Source of the DNA: Candidatus Nanopelagicales bacterium
Lineage (GTDB): Bacteria; Actinomycetota; Actinomycetes; S36-B12
Length of the DNA stretch: 64,000 nucleotides
Reading direction: 5' to 3'
Assembly (NCBI GenBank): GCA_018402075.1
Contig: JAGYJP010000007.1
Span: 1-64,000 of the forward strand
Shown: in pieces, positions 55,050-63,123 of the stretch
Numbering within the stretch: position 1 is the stretch's first letter
Layout of the letters: the number at the start of each line of letters is the position of its first letter
Translations under genes and position numbers: made by a program
The notes under the pieces: model-generated
Databases searched by the model: none
What the model saw: only the letters and a program-made list of their open reading frames with translations
Told to the model about the DNA's origin: nothing

Positions 55050-55115
55050 GGGTGTTGAGTTCGGGTGTTGAGTTCGGGTGTGGAGCTTGGGTGTTGAGCT
55101 TGGGTGTGGAGCTGA
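55050..55115 (+). repeat. 13-bp tandem array, five units
   Basis: Units of GGGTGTTGAGTTC type at 55050, 55063, 55076, 55089 and 55102, the last 14 bp, with TTG/TGG and TTC/CTT variation, then a degenerate sixth start. It fills the gap between the VOC stop and the IS481-like left end. Confidence 0.85.
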
Positions 55116-55137
55116 GGGTGTGGTGTTTCACGACTTA

Positions 55138-55482
55138 GTTAACCCCTGTCCCACGACATCGTTAACCCTTAGCCATGTCAAAGAACAGGGTTATCGTGGA
55201 GGCAGTGTTGGCGGGTCGTTCTCATGCGGCCGTAGCGGAGCAATACGGGATTTCAAAGGTATGGGTGGGCAAACTCATGGCCCGCTGGCGAACCGGCGGC
55301 CTAGAAGTTGTTCCGGTTCAATGCCGTCACCCGCATCAGAACGGCAACGCAGCCCCGCGCAGAATTCAGCAACCTCGACTGCCCTTCATCAATTCCGAGA
55401 CCAGGGAAGCTCCGAGAAAAGTCCGACCAGGCCGCAAAGGAAATCATCTGAAAGTAAACAAAGTCCCGGGACAGGGGTTAAC
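55138..55482 (+). mobile_element. Decayed IS481-like element with inverted termini
   Basis: 15-bp perfect inverted repeat GTTAACCCCTGTCCC (55138-55152) and its complement (55468-55482), inside longer related motifs containing GACATCGTTAAC on both sides; ends rich in GTCCCGGGAC-type sequence are characteristic of IS481 elements in actinobacteria. The interior is only about 315 bp, encoding a truncated N-terminus of the transposase (see next entry) and nothing else. The right end abuts the 3' side of tRNA-Ala (23 bp). Confidence 0.75.
55175..55390 (+). pseudogene. IS481-family transposase N-terminal fragment
   Basis: ATG 55175 opens a recognisable IS481 helix-turn-helix: MSKNRVIVEAVLAG, then HAAVAEQYGISKVWVGKL and MARWRTGGLEVV, then a RRPH-like PVQCRHPHQNGNA. 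Similarity ends by about residue 70, with no DDE domain; the frame continues as unrelated sequence through the right inverted repeat and the antisense of the tRNA. Inactive remnant. Confidence 0.7.
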
Positions 55483-55505
55483 GATGTCCCGAGACTTGAC
55501 AAATG

Positions 55506-55578
55506 TGGAGCTGAGGGGAATCGAACCCCTGGCCTTCTCATTGCGAACGAGACGCGCTACCAACTGCGCTACAGCCCC
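55506..55578 (-). tRNA. tRNA-Ala (anticodon CGC)
   Basis: 73-nt cloverleaf on the minus strand: 7-bp acceptor stem GGGGCTG with CAGCTCC, D-arm GCGCAGTTGGTAGCGC, anticodon stem TCTCG/TGAGA with loop TTCGCAA (anticodon CGC, codon GCG), and T-arm AGGGGTTCGATTCCCCT. The 3' CCA is not encoded. Read from the sequence directly. Confidence 0.96.
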
Positions 55579-55628
55579 TTTGGGAAGCACACAGTAGCAG
55601 CGGGTGGAGATTGAAAAGTTGCTGAGAT

Positions 55629-56492
55629 CTATTCGTTCACAGCGCGTGGCTGATAGGAGGCATTTGCTCGAATTATCGGGATCTCAGTGGTGTCATCGGC
55701 TGCATTGGCAACAGGGTTGCGAACCAAGTCTTCTGAGCGCATGGCGGGCCTTCGCATTCCGCGAGCAGCTTCCACCATTGCCTCACCGGACCAGTCACTA
55801 TCGCGCTCAATATTTCGAGGAACGGCAGTGGCTCGCGGTGAGCTCACATAACTCGGCAAGGTCTGCGGCACTGCATCCCATGCCGTATTGGTGCTGTTGT
55901 CTTCCCACGGATCCCACTCTGCAAATTCATCCAGCTCTGACCCTTGACGCTCAGCGCGCTCACGTGCCGACATGCCTCGCGCAGGCACTTCAACAACTTC
56001 GGCGTCAAACTCTTCGGACGCAAAAACTTCGGACGCAAAAACTTCAATGCCAGACACACGTGGGGACACGGAACCGCGTGATCGTTGTGATGACGTAAGC
56101 GCCGCAGCAATCAAAAATGCTCCGAGTGAAACCGCAACCACCACGGTGACAGCCATGGGAATGACACCTGTCAGAGTTCCCGCCAAGCTCAGAAATAATA
56201 ACGCTGTCAATGTCGCCATGACCATTGTTCTGCGCTTAGTTGCAACGACACTCGCTTGACTACGGTGACTTGATTTGAAGCGGCCCGAATAATTCTGTGA
56301 CTGCGACATGTGGTTCTCCCCGAATTGACGATCGCGATACGCGAGACTTTCCTTATTTCCCAGTGATTTCATGGCTGAACTGAAACGTGCGGTTGAACGC
56401 ACTTCGCTGATTTGATCGTGGCGCTTTAACCAGATAGGAATCAGAACGGCAGCCCACAGAGCGATAATCGCCACGTAAATCAACCCTGTCAC
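55629..56492 (-). CDS. Divisome-associated membrane protein SepX/GlpR-like
   Basis: 287 aa. Starts with a membrane segment LIYVAIIALWAAVLIPIW, followed by the conserved basic segment LKRHDQISEVRSTARFSSAM; two further membrane helices at about residues 90-135; then a long acidic and disordered C-terminus. This is the architecture of SepX (Streptomyces) and GlpR (the membrane receptor of MoeA-like Glp in Corynebacterium). Located after rimJ as in the conserved galU-glp-rimJ-glpR order, but glp is absent here. Contains a short duplication VFASEVFASE. Confidence 0.85.
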   Translation of the reverse strand: MTGLIYVAIIALWAAVLIPIWLKRHDQISEVRSTARFSSAMKSLGNKESLAYRDRQFGENHMSQSQNYSGRFKSSHRSQASVVATKRRTMVMATLTALLFLSLAGTLTGVIPMAVTVVVAVSLGAFLIAAALTSSQRSRGSVSPRVSGIEVFASEVFASEEFDAEVVEVPARGMSARERAERQGSELDEFAEWDPWEDNSTNTAWDAVPQTLPSYVSSPRATAVPRNIERDSDWSGEAMVEAARGMRRPAMRSEDLVRNPVANAADDTTEIPIIRANASYQPRAVNE

Positions 56493-56541
56493 ATGCGAAA
56501 CATTAGGTGTTTATGGGGAAAACCCCATGTATTGCGGCGTT

Positions 56542-57117
56542 TTAGCCTGGCGTGTCGCGAAAACGCACATAGGAAACATGATCGCGCCAATCACCATCAA
56601 TATGTAAATATCTGGGACGAAAAGACTCAATGTGATAACCACATTTTTCAGCAACATTGCGTGATGCCACGTTTTCTGGACGAATATTTATCTCGATTCG
56701 GTGCATCTGCATGGAATTCAGACAGTAATCGGTGGCCAACGCAACAGCACGCGTCATGAGCCCCTGCCCAGAAGCGGCTTGGTCAATCCAATAACCAAAA
56801 TAGGCACCCCGAGATGACCCTCCCCAGATGGATCCGACCGTGAGCTGACCAACAAATTTCCCCTGGTACTCAATGGCAAACGGCAAGGCACGACCCTCGC
56901 GAGCCTCACGCCGCATGAGTCGCAGCATGGTGAAGAACGTAGGAGGTCGCATGCCCGCAACCCGACCTTCGGGTGGCATTGTCGCGTCCCACGGCTGAAG
57001 GTATTGAGCATTGCGGAGACGGATTTGTCGCCATGGTCCGCGATCACTCAGTCGCAGTGGTCGCAATACAAGATCACCATCGGTGAGAACAACGGGCCAA
57101 TAGCCAGGGATCGTCAC
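56542..57117 (-). CDS. rimJ: GNAT acetyltransferase, RimJ-like
   Basis: 191 aa. GNAT fold with N-terminal LVLRPLRLSDRGPWRQIRL, the middle strands FVGQLTVGSIWGGSSRGAYFGYWID, acetyl-CoA loop QAASGQGLMTRAVALATDYC and C-terminal RIEINIRPENVASRNVAEKCGY typical of RimJ/RimL protein N-acetyltransferases. The ATG overlaps galU's stop by four bases. Confidence 0.9.
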   Translation of the reverse strand: MTIPGYWPVVLTDGDLVLRPLRLSDRGPWRQIRLRNAQYLQPWDATMPPEGRVAGMRPPTFFTMLRLMRREAREGRALPFAIEYQGKFVGQLTVGSIWGGSSRGAYFGYWIDQAASGQGLMTRAVALATDYCLNSMQMHRIEINIRPENVASRNVAEKCGYHIESFRPRYLHIDGDWRDHVSYVRFRDTPG

Positions 57118-58034
57118 GAGCCCTCATGTTGGGAATTACAAAACTCGCGTAACCAAGCGGTGAGATCCGGACCAATATCCTCGCGCTCACTCGCCAGTTG
57201 AATGACCGCCTGTAGATAACTGAGTTTGTCACCGGTGTCATACCTGCGACCGGAGAACACGACTCCACGAACACCACCCCCTTCGCTCGCGGGCATGGTT
57301 GCCAACACGCGAAGGGCATCGGTGAGTTGGATCTCGCCTCCGCGACCTGCCTTTGTTTTTTCCAGGACGGAGTACACGGCTGGATCGAGAATGTATCTTC
57401 CAATAATTGCGTAATTACTTGGGGCTTCAGAAACCGAGGGCTTCTCCACCAGATCGGTGACGGCGAGGGACCCATCATGATTATCGGCTTCTACCGCAAC
57501 GCTGCCGTATAAAGATATGTTTTCCATGGGAACTTGCATCAGGCAGAGAACGGATCCACCACATTGGTTGCGCACCGCAATCATGCGATCCAGAATCGGA
57601 TCTCGAGGATCAATCAGGTCATCGCCAAGAAGCACGGCAAATGGTTCCCGACCCACATGTTGCTCAGACATGAGAACGGCGTGCCCAAGTCCAAGTGGAT
57701 CTCCCTGACGAACATAGTGAATGCGAGCTAGATCACTGGATTCCCGAACCTGCTGTAATCGTTCCGAGTCGCCTTTGCTCTCGAGAACATGCTCCAATTC
57801 CAAATTACGATCGAAATGGTCTTCGAGGGGGCGCTTACTGCGGCCCGTCACAAAAAGAACATCTTCGAGCCCAGCAGCTACGGCTTCCTCGACAACATAT
57901 TGAATGGCGGGCTTGTCGACAACGGGCAACATTTCCTTGGGTGTGGCTTTGGTGGCCGGTAGGAAACGGGTTCCCAACCCAGCCGCCGGAATAACTGCCT
58001 TGCGCACGCTGTTTCCACTACCGCCAGAACTCAT
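57114..58034 (-). CDS. galU: UTP-glucose-1-phosphate uridylyltransferase
   Basis: 306 aa. Nucleotidyltransferase signature VIPAAGLGTRFLPATKATPKEM at residues about 13-35, KPAIQYVVEEAVAAGLEDV, RQGDPLGLGHAVL and the VLLGDDLIDP motif. C-terminal FSGRRYDTGDKLSYLQAVI is typical of bacterial GalU. Provides UDP-glucose for envelope polysaccharides. Confidence 0.96.
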   Translation of the reverse strand: MSSGGSGNSVRKAVIPAAGLGTRFLPATKATPKEMLPVVDKPAIQYVVEEAVAAGLEDVLFVTGRSKRPLEDHFDRNLELEHVLESKGDSERLQQVRESSDLARIHYVRQGDPLGLGHAVLMSEQHVGREPFAVLLGDDLIDPRDPILDRMIAVRNQCGGSVLCLMQVPMENISLYGSVAVEADNHDGSLAVTDLVEKPSVSEAPSNYAIIGRYILDPAVYSVLEKTKAGRGGEIQLTDALRVLATMPASEGGGVRGVVFSGRRYDTGDKLSYLQAVIQLASEREDIGPDLTAWLREFCNSQHEGS

Positions 58035-58061
58035 GGGAAGACCTTACGGCACCATATATAT

Positions 58062-58697
58062 GTGTCCACCCCTTCAGCACCAGATTCCAACTTGGCCGCC
58101 GCCCTCCCAATGGCCAAGAAGGACTTGCGCTCGCGGCTGCGAGCCGACCGAAAGGGACGGACAACTCAGAACCTGACAGAGTGCGAAAGCCGAATGTCCG
58201 CTCACATCATCGATGTCATTGGTGACTTACCACCGGGCGATATTGCCGTATACGTATCTATGCCCGGTGAACCACCAACCGGTCAACTTCGCAGTGAACT
58301 GAAGGCGCGCGGTTTTCGTCCGCTAATCCCACGGGTGAGTGGTTCGAATCTGCAGTGGGCGGCGGACACAGGTGCCACCGAATGGGACACGAATATGTAC
58401 GGTACACAGGAACCCATCAATGAATTTATTGGCGACCAAGTTAACGCTCTGGCAAAGTGTGTTGCTGTTGTTCTTCCCGCACATGCGGTAGATCCTCAGG
58501 GCATGCGACTTGGCCAAGGTAAAGGTTTTTATGATCGCGCCTTGGAATTCACCCGCACAAAAGACTCGAAGCCTTTGCTCATCAGCCTGACTTTTGACAG
58601 TGAGTACCTCCCAGAAGTACCACATGAACCACATGACATTCCGGTAGATGTCAGCGTGACCGAGTCAACCGTTCGCTGGTTTCACACTCCTGACTAG
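58062..58697 (+). CDS. 5-formyltetrahydrofolate cyclo-ligase
   Basis: 211 aa from GTG 58062; an ATG at 58110 would give 195 aa. Motifs: basic N-terminus KKDLRSRLRADRKG, the VSMPGEPPTGQL and VSGSNLQWAAD region, and the C-terminal LPAHAVDPQGMRLGQGKGFYDRAL (5-FTHF substrate and MgATP site), then PHEPHDIPVDVSVTE. Recycles 5-formyl-THF, a by-product of one-carbon metabolism. Divergent from galU as in mycobacteria, and convergent with the acylase gene (4-bp overlap). Confidence 0.93.
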   Translation: MSTPSAPDSNLAAALPMAKKDLRSRLRADRKGRTTQNLTECESRMSAHIIDVIGDLPPGDIAVYVSMPGEPPTGQLRSELKARGFRPLIPRVSGSNLQWAADTGATEWDTNMYGTQEPINEFIGDQVNALAKCVAVVLPAHAVDPQGMRLGQGKGFYDRALEFTRTKDSKPLLISLTFDSEYLPEVPHEPHDIPVDVSVTESTVRWFHTPD

Positions 58698-61273
58698 TTA
58701 TTCATGGGAACGAGAGTCAATGTTGAAGTTGTCGATTCATTAACTGCCCCCGAAGTGAACGCCCACGGGAACTGTTGACCGTCTCTCCACGCATCAACTT
58801 GATCGCTGTAGTGGGAGTTGAACGCGTGACCACTATTGCCGGTGAGGTTCACCCAGGTGGAGTTATCAAAATTTGAAAGATCAATCACCTGACGCATACT
58901 GGGAACCCACGTGACGTTGTAGCCTTCAGAAGGCGTCCAACCATTTGCGTTCACGATCGAGTCACCGCCGGCCACCTCAATGGGTCCACGATTGAACAGC
59001 GCTTCAATTGGCCCAATCCCGCTGGTACCCAATGTTTGATTGGCCAAGGTCAAAGTATGAACTCCGCCCCAATTCCAATCTGCAGGCGAACCACCCTGAA
59101 GTTCCTGAAGTTCCGCTTGCGCGGTAATCATGGCGGTGGCAATCATGGCGTCACGGTCTTCAGTTTCAGGTGTGGTCTTGTCATCCCACCAAAAATCATT
59201 CGGTGTGTCCCAAATATTTTTAATGACTTGCCAGAATTGATCGCCACCATTTGCAGTGATGTCTTCACTATCGGTAGCTGCGTCAAACATTCGGAGAACC
59301 ATGTGTCGCCAAATTGCATTGAAATAGGCGGCAGCGGCCGAGTCAACCGGTTGGGTGTAATCCCAGTCAGCAAACAACGAATAAGCCTCAGCAGCTTCTG
59401 CTGGAATGGGAATGGCATCCATTCGTGGCACCATAAACTCTGCGAGTTTGTTCACACTGTCCATTTGAATATTGCGCATTCGCTCAGCCGTCATCACAGC
59501 ACCGCCAGCAGTTGTCGTCTCAATAAGATCAACAATTCGCTGACTTCGTGAGCCATATGCCCAGTCGTCGGTCAGAAAATACTGGTAGTCAGGTCCAATG
59601 GCCGCTTGATTGGCGGTCACGATCCATTTCTCTGGTGGATTGGTCACCGTGGGCAATGCATCAAATGGAATGTAACCGGTCCACGAGTACCTAGAGTCCC
59701 AACCCGGCACCGGCCATTTCCCTGAGTAGTTTTCCCGAATGGGGATAACTCCAGGTGCTTGGTAGCCAATCACTCCCTGTTTGTCTGCATAAATCAGATT
59801 CTGTGACGGAACAGCGAGCAGTTTCGCTGCCGCACGGAACTCATTCCAATTCTGCGCTGTGTTGAGAACATCAAATGCATCGAAGGTATTGCGCGGTGTG
59901 AGTGCCGTCCATCGCAACGCAACCGAGTACCCCTCACCACGATCCGGTATTGAGGTGGAGTCGCTCGCGGAACCAGGTGCCGGTACCGGGGCATCTGCGC
60001 CAATGCTCGTGTAGGTGGTGATGCCTTCAACGTCCGAGATCAGCGGACCATCCACCGTCTCACGCACGGTGATAACAACAGGCTCACTACCTGCGACCTT
60101 GATTTCCTCGGTCCTCGTTGTTAACGGAACTTGTACACCATCACGTAAATAGGTATCCCCGGTTACTTTGTGCAATACCAAGTCGGTGACATCGGGCCCG
60201 AGATTGGTAAATCCCCACGCAATGTTGTTGTTGTGGCCAATAAAGACACCAGGTAAGCCGGCCATGGTCCAGCCGGCGACATCGTAATTACATTCCGGTG
60301 TCGCGACCTGGCACCGAAGTCCCGCTTGGTACCACAAGCTAGGCATGGCAGGGGCAAGGTGCGGATCATTTGCCAAAAGAGGCATACCGGATTCCGTTTT
60401 CTCTCCCGCAATAACCCAGGAATTCGAGCCAATACCTTTACCCGATTCACCAAGCCACTCACCCAATGTTGCCTGCATGGCAGCCACGCGCTCGAGCGCG
60501 TCGATCTGCTTCGCGCTGTAACTCGCACCGGCACCGATCACTGAGCCATCAGGGAGTGCATCCTGATTGAAGACACCCTCGACAACTGCACCAATTTCCA
60601 CAATAGGCCGATGCTCCGCGAAAGGGTACGCAGGGAAAAGTTTTTCTGTTTCCACGATACCCACAGATGCGCTCATGATTGCGCGGTATATTTCATCGTT
60701 CATATTGCCACGTAAATCCCAGGCAAGCGCCTTCAACCACGCCACAGAATCAGCGGGAACCCACGGCTCAATCGTGTAGTCGGGATTCTGTAAAGACAAT
60801 ACCGAGTACTCCAAACTCAATTCGGATGCAGAGCGCTCAGAAAGGTAAGCATTCACACCAGCGCTATAGGCGTCAAGAATTTGCAGGGAACGGTCCGAGA
60901 GCATGGCTACTTCCTGCTCAGCAATCTTTCGCCACCCCAATGTGCGCAGGAATGCGTCTGTCTCTACCTGACTCTCGCCGAACATTTCCGAGAGCCGCCC
61001 GGCGGTAATGTGGCGGCGAACATCCATTTCCCAGAATCGATCCTGGGCGTGCACAAAACCTTGGGCAAAGAACAGGTCAGAAATATTTTCGGCGTAAATC
61101 TGCGGAACTCCGAGTGAATCTCGTTTGACCACTACCTGGGCTATCACATCCGTTGTTATCTCGCCGCTTGTCTGTGGAAAGGATTGGCGCACGGTGTGCA
61201 CACCGAAAAGCACTACCCCACCGATAACGAGCACCAATACGAGGGCAACTATTCCGAAGACGCGCTTGGCCAT
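58694..61273 (-). CDS. Penicillin acylase family (Ntn-hydrolase) protein
   Basis: 859 aa. N-terminal membrane anchor (GIVALVLVLVIGGVVLFG), then the alpha-domain with VKRDSLGVPQIYAENISDLF and GFVHAQDRFWEMDVRRH. The maturation site GSNSWVIAG near residues 282-290 provides the N-terminal Ser nucleophile of the beta chain after self-cleavage. Downstream GVFIGHNNNIAWGFTN, the tetrad region and the C-terminal WNWGGVHTLTL and NSHYSDQVDAW fit the family. Exported; substrate (amide or acyl-homoserine lactone) unknown. Confidence 0.93.
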   Translation of the reverse strand: MAKRVFGIVALVLVLVIGGVVLFGVHTVRQSFPQTSGEITTDVIAQVVVKRDSLGVPQIYAENISDLFFAQGFVHAQDRFWEMDVRRHITAGRLSEMFGESQVETDAFLRTLGWRKIAEQEVAMLSDRSLQILDAYSAGVNAYLSERSASELSLEYSVLSLQNPDYTIEPWVPADSVAWLKALAWDLRGNMNDEIYRAIMSASVGIVETEKLFPAYPFAEHRPIVEIGAVVEGVFNQDALPDGSVIGAGASYSAKQIDALERVAAMQATLGEWLGESGKGIGSNSWVIAGEKTESGMPLLANDPHLAPAMPSLWYQAGLRCQVATPECNYDVAGWTMAGLPGVFIGHNNNIAWGFTNLGPDVTDLVLHKVTGDTYLRDGVQVPLTTRTEEIKVAGSEPVVITVRETVDGPLISDVEGITTYTSIGADAPVPAPGSASDSTSIPDRGEGYSVALRWTALTPRNTFDAFDVLNTAQNWNEFRAAAKLLAVPSQNLIYADKQGVIGYQAPGVIPIRENYSGKWPVPGWDSRYSWTGYIPFDALPTVTNPPEKWIVTANQAAIGPDYQYFLTDDWAYGSRSQRIVDLIETTTAGGAVMTAERMRNIQMDSVNKLAEFMVPRMDAIPIPAEAAEAYSLFADWDYTQPVDSAAAAYFNAIWRHMVLRMFDAATDSEDITANGGDQFWQVIKNIWDTPNDFWWDDKTTPETEDRDAMIATAMITAQAELQELQGGSPADWNWGGVHTLTLANQTLGTSGIGPIEALFNRGPIEVAGGDSIVNANGWTPSEGYNVTWVPSMRQVIDLSNFDNSTWVNLTGNSGHAFNSHYSDQVDAWRDGQQFPWAFTSGAVNESTTSTLTLVPMNN

Positions 61274-61323
61274 TTCGCCAAAATACTCAGGTCACGCGAG
61301 CGAATGATCAGGGGCTGCATATT

Positions 61324-61707
61324 TCACAGCAAATCGGATCCCACGAGTGTGCCGACCCAGGCAGCAAAGACACATGCCACCATGACACCCACCCCGATTA
61401 CAGCAATCCACGTCACAGCCGAGGCGTGTGAGTGACTGCTCCTAACCTGATACCCCGTGCGAATCACCTGTGTCCAACCCGAGAATGTTGTAAATGCACC
61501 TGCAAAACCCACCAAGAGAAAAAGTTGCAGGTCTCCGGTGGTGGCTACGATCACAATTCCGGCAATGAATGATCCGGAAATGTTAATAAAAATCAGGGCC
61601 CACGGAAAGCGCGAGTCACTGAATTTCATTGCAATGAATTTTTCAATCGAGGCGCGAGCAGGTGCGCCAAGGAGTGCACCGAGGGCAATAACAAATATGG
61701 CACTCAT
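61324..61707 (-). CDS. crcB: Fluoride channel subunit CrcB/Fluc (second of pair)
   Basis: 127 aa, four membrane segments (about 2-18, 36-60, 62-80 and 95-120). Fluc signatures: an ARASIEKF segment near residue 18, INISGSFIAGI (usual NLIGSF) and GFAGAFTTFSGW. Four-base overlap with the other crcB gene; two different CrcB proteins are expected to form a heterodimeric fluoride exporter. Confidence 0.92.
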   Translation of the reverse strand: MSAIFVIALGALLGAPARASIEKFIAMKFSDSRFPWALIFINISGSFIAGIVIVATTGDLQLFLLVGFAGAFTTFSGWTQVIRTGYQVRSSHSHASAVTWIAVIGVGVMVACVFAAWVGTLVGSDLL

Positions 61708-62114
61708 GAGCGATCACCCGCCAAGTGGTGACCAACGGTGACCGCGATAAAACCGCCGGCAATCGTTAACACGAAATACCCCGCTGCCATCAGGGTTGCC
61801 CCCGAGTTAATTAGGGAGAAAGTGTCCAAAGCAAGGGCGGACACCGTGGTGAAGCCGCCCAGAAGTCCGGTGATCAGGAGGGGACTCCAGATTTCTGAGG
61901 CGGAGGAGTGGCGCACCAGTAATCCCACCGCGAGTCCAATGGCCAGTGCGCCCACAAGATTGACAATTAATGTGGCCCACGGCCATGAAGCCGTGATCGG
62001 TAATCCCCCTGAGGTGGAGTGCACCGGGCCCACCACCTCAGACACCGCGTACCGCAGAAGCGCTCCCACCACACCACCGAAAGCCACCAGGACAAGTCGT
62101 TGGGGTTCGCGCAC
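61704..62114 (-). CDS. crcB: Fluoride channel subunit CrcB/Fluc (first of pair)
   Basis: 136 aa, four membrane segments. LVAFGGVVGALLRYAVSEV, LIVNLVGALAIGLAVG and GLLGGFTTVSALALDTF are the conserved CrcB motifs. Pairs with the following overlapping gene. No fluoride-riboswitch fold was recognisable in the short upstream region, which instead contains a CIRCE element facing the other gene. Confidence 0.92.
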   Translation of the reverse strand: MREPQRLVLVAFGGVVGALLRYAVSEVVGPVHSTSGGLPITASWPWATLIVNLVGALAIGLAVGLLVRHSSASEIWSPLLITGLLGGFTTVSALALDTFSLINSGATLMAAGYFVLTIAGGFIAVTVGHHLAGDRS

Positions 62115-62176
62115 CCGGTAACTGTAGGCGAATAACCGGACCTCGATTAGCCAACTAGGCCCTCTTCAGGGCACAA

Positions 62177-62203
62177 TTAGCACTCAGACATTGTGAGTGC
62201 TAA
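62177..62203 (+). promoter_or_regulatory. CIRCE element (HrcA operator)
   Basis: Perfect TTAGCACTC-N9-GAGTGCTAA, 27 bp, matching the HrcA-binding CIRCE consensus base for base. Located 38 bp upstream of the FmdB-type GTG start and 63 bp from the divergent crcB start. CIRCE normally precedes groESL or dnaK; here it indicates heat-shock control of the downstream zinc-ribbon gene. Confidence 0.93.
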
Positions 62204-62240
62204 CCACAATGGCGTTGTTCAGAGTGATGTTGGAGGAAGT

Positions 62241-62618
62241 GTGCCCACCTACGAGTACTCGTGTCCCGAATGCGACACCCACCACGAGATCGTGCAATCC
62301 ATGTCCGACCCCACGTTGACCACCTGCCCCAATTGCGGCAAGGAATCACTGCGCAAGCAGTTCTCCGGTGTGGGCGTCATGTTTAAAGGGGCCGGCTTCT
62401 ATCGCACCGATTCACGCAGTGATTCACGCAGCGACTCAGGTTCCACCACAGGTTCAACCAAGAAGTCTGACACCGGTTCAAGTTCATCAAGTTCCTCAAC
62501 GAGTACCGACTCAGGTTCTAGTTCGAGTTCGAGTTCAAGCTCAAGTTCATCAAGTTCGAGTTCGTCAGGTTCGAGTTCGTCAGGTTCGAGTTCGTCAGGT
62601 TCGAGTTCTTCAAGTTAA
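62241..62618 (+). CDS. FmdB-family zinc-ribbon protein, Ruc (redox-regulated chaperone)-like
   Basis: 125 aa from GTG 62241 with GGAGG upstream. Zinc ribbon with cysteines at 8, 11, 29 and 32 (MPTYEYSCPEC and TTCPNC), KQFSGVGVMFKGAGFYRTD after it, then an intrinsically disordered tail: about 65 residues almost all Ser with scattered Gly, Thr and Asp. Mycobacterium tuberculosis Rv0991c (Ruc), also an FmdB-type zinc ribbon with a disordered tail under HrcA, sits in the same neighbourhood (5-FCL, galU). Predicted oxidation-activated holdase. The Ser tail is longer and more repetitive than I would expect. Confidence 0.85.
   Translation: MPTYEYSCPECDTHHEIVQSMSDPTLTTCPNCGKESLRKQFSGVGVMFKGAGFYRTDSRSDSRSDSGSTTGSTKKSDTGSSSSSSSTSTDSGSSSSSSSSSSSSSSSSSGSSSSGSSSSGSSSSS
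62478..62615 (+). repeat. Ser-coding low-complexity tandem repeat
   Basis: Repeated hexamers and 15-mers of the type AGTTCG / TCAGGTTCGAGTTCG encode poly-Ser with Gly every few residues at the C-terminus of the FmdB/Ruc-like protein. Three near-identical 15-bp units occur at about 62563-62607. Slippage-prone; copy number may vary between strains. Confidence 0.8.
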
Positions 62619-62689
62619 GCCCGTTACTACGGATAGTTGCCTGTGGACAGTCATTCGACAGCGCGTGAGTTGCGACCTACTGTCACAGG

Positions 62690-63118
62690 GTGGCACTTGG
62701 ACGCACCGCACAATTACGTAAGTTCCTGCACCGGCATAGGCGTGTTCTTGGTTCAATAAGTGCGGCACTTGCCGTGCTTCTATTCTTTGCCGCACTGCGC
62801 TCCACCCCTCAGGTCACGGCAACAGGCGAAATCATTCCCACCCTGAACCAGGATCAGGTGGCAGTGCCCGTGACCTTGCGTTCATCGGCAATTTCCGCTG
62901 CGGTAAAGATTGGCGACACCGTAGATCTCATTGCAGCACAACCCAATGGCTTTCCACAGGTTTTAGCAACTGGAGCATTAATCATTGACATTCCCGGCGC
63001 AGGGGGTTTCAGTTCAACAAACTCAGCCGTCATTGTTGTGGCTGTTGATCACCGTGTCGGTACTGAACTGGCTGCCTACGTTTCACCAGATATTTCCGTT
63101 GTTGTGACCCAGCGGTGA
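62690..63118 (+). CDS. SAF-domain (CpaB/RcpC-like) membrane protein
   Basis: 142 aa, GTG start. A basic N-terminus (RKFLHRHRRVLG) and one membrane helix (about 22-38) precede a SAF-like beta-clip domain: PVTLRSSAISAAVKIGDTVDLIA, then PGAGGFSSTNSAVIVVAVDH and LAAYVSPDISVVV. Actinobacterial SAF proteins of this type often follow FmdB genes. Role unknown, possibly surface-polysaccharide or pilus-related. Confidence 0.7.
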   Translation: MALGRTAQLRKFLHRHRRVLGSISAALAVLLFFAALRSTPQVTATGEIIPTLNQDQVAVPVTLRSSAISAAVKIGDTVDLIAAQPNGFPQVLATGALIIDIPGAGGFSSTNSAVIVVAVDHRVGTELAAYVSPDISVVVTQR

Positions 63119-63123
63119 TTGCG

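Noticed and set aside
61704..62240. Fluoride riboswitch ahead of crcB
   Set aside because: The upstream region is short and shows no crcB motif core; the only clear element is the CIRCE facing the other gene.
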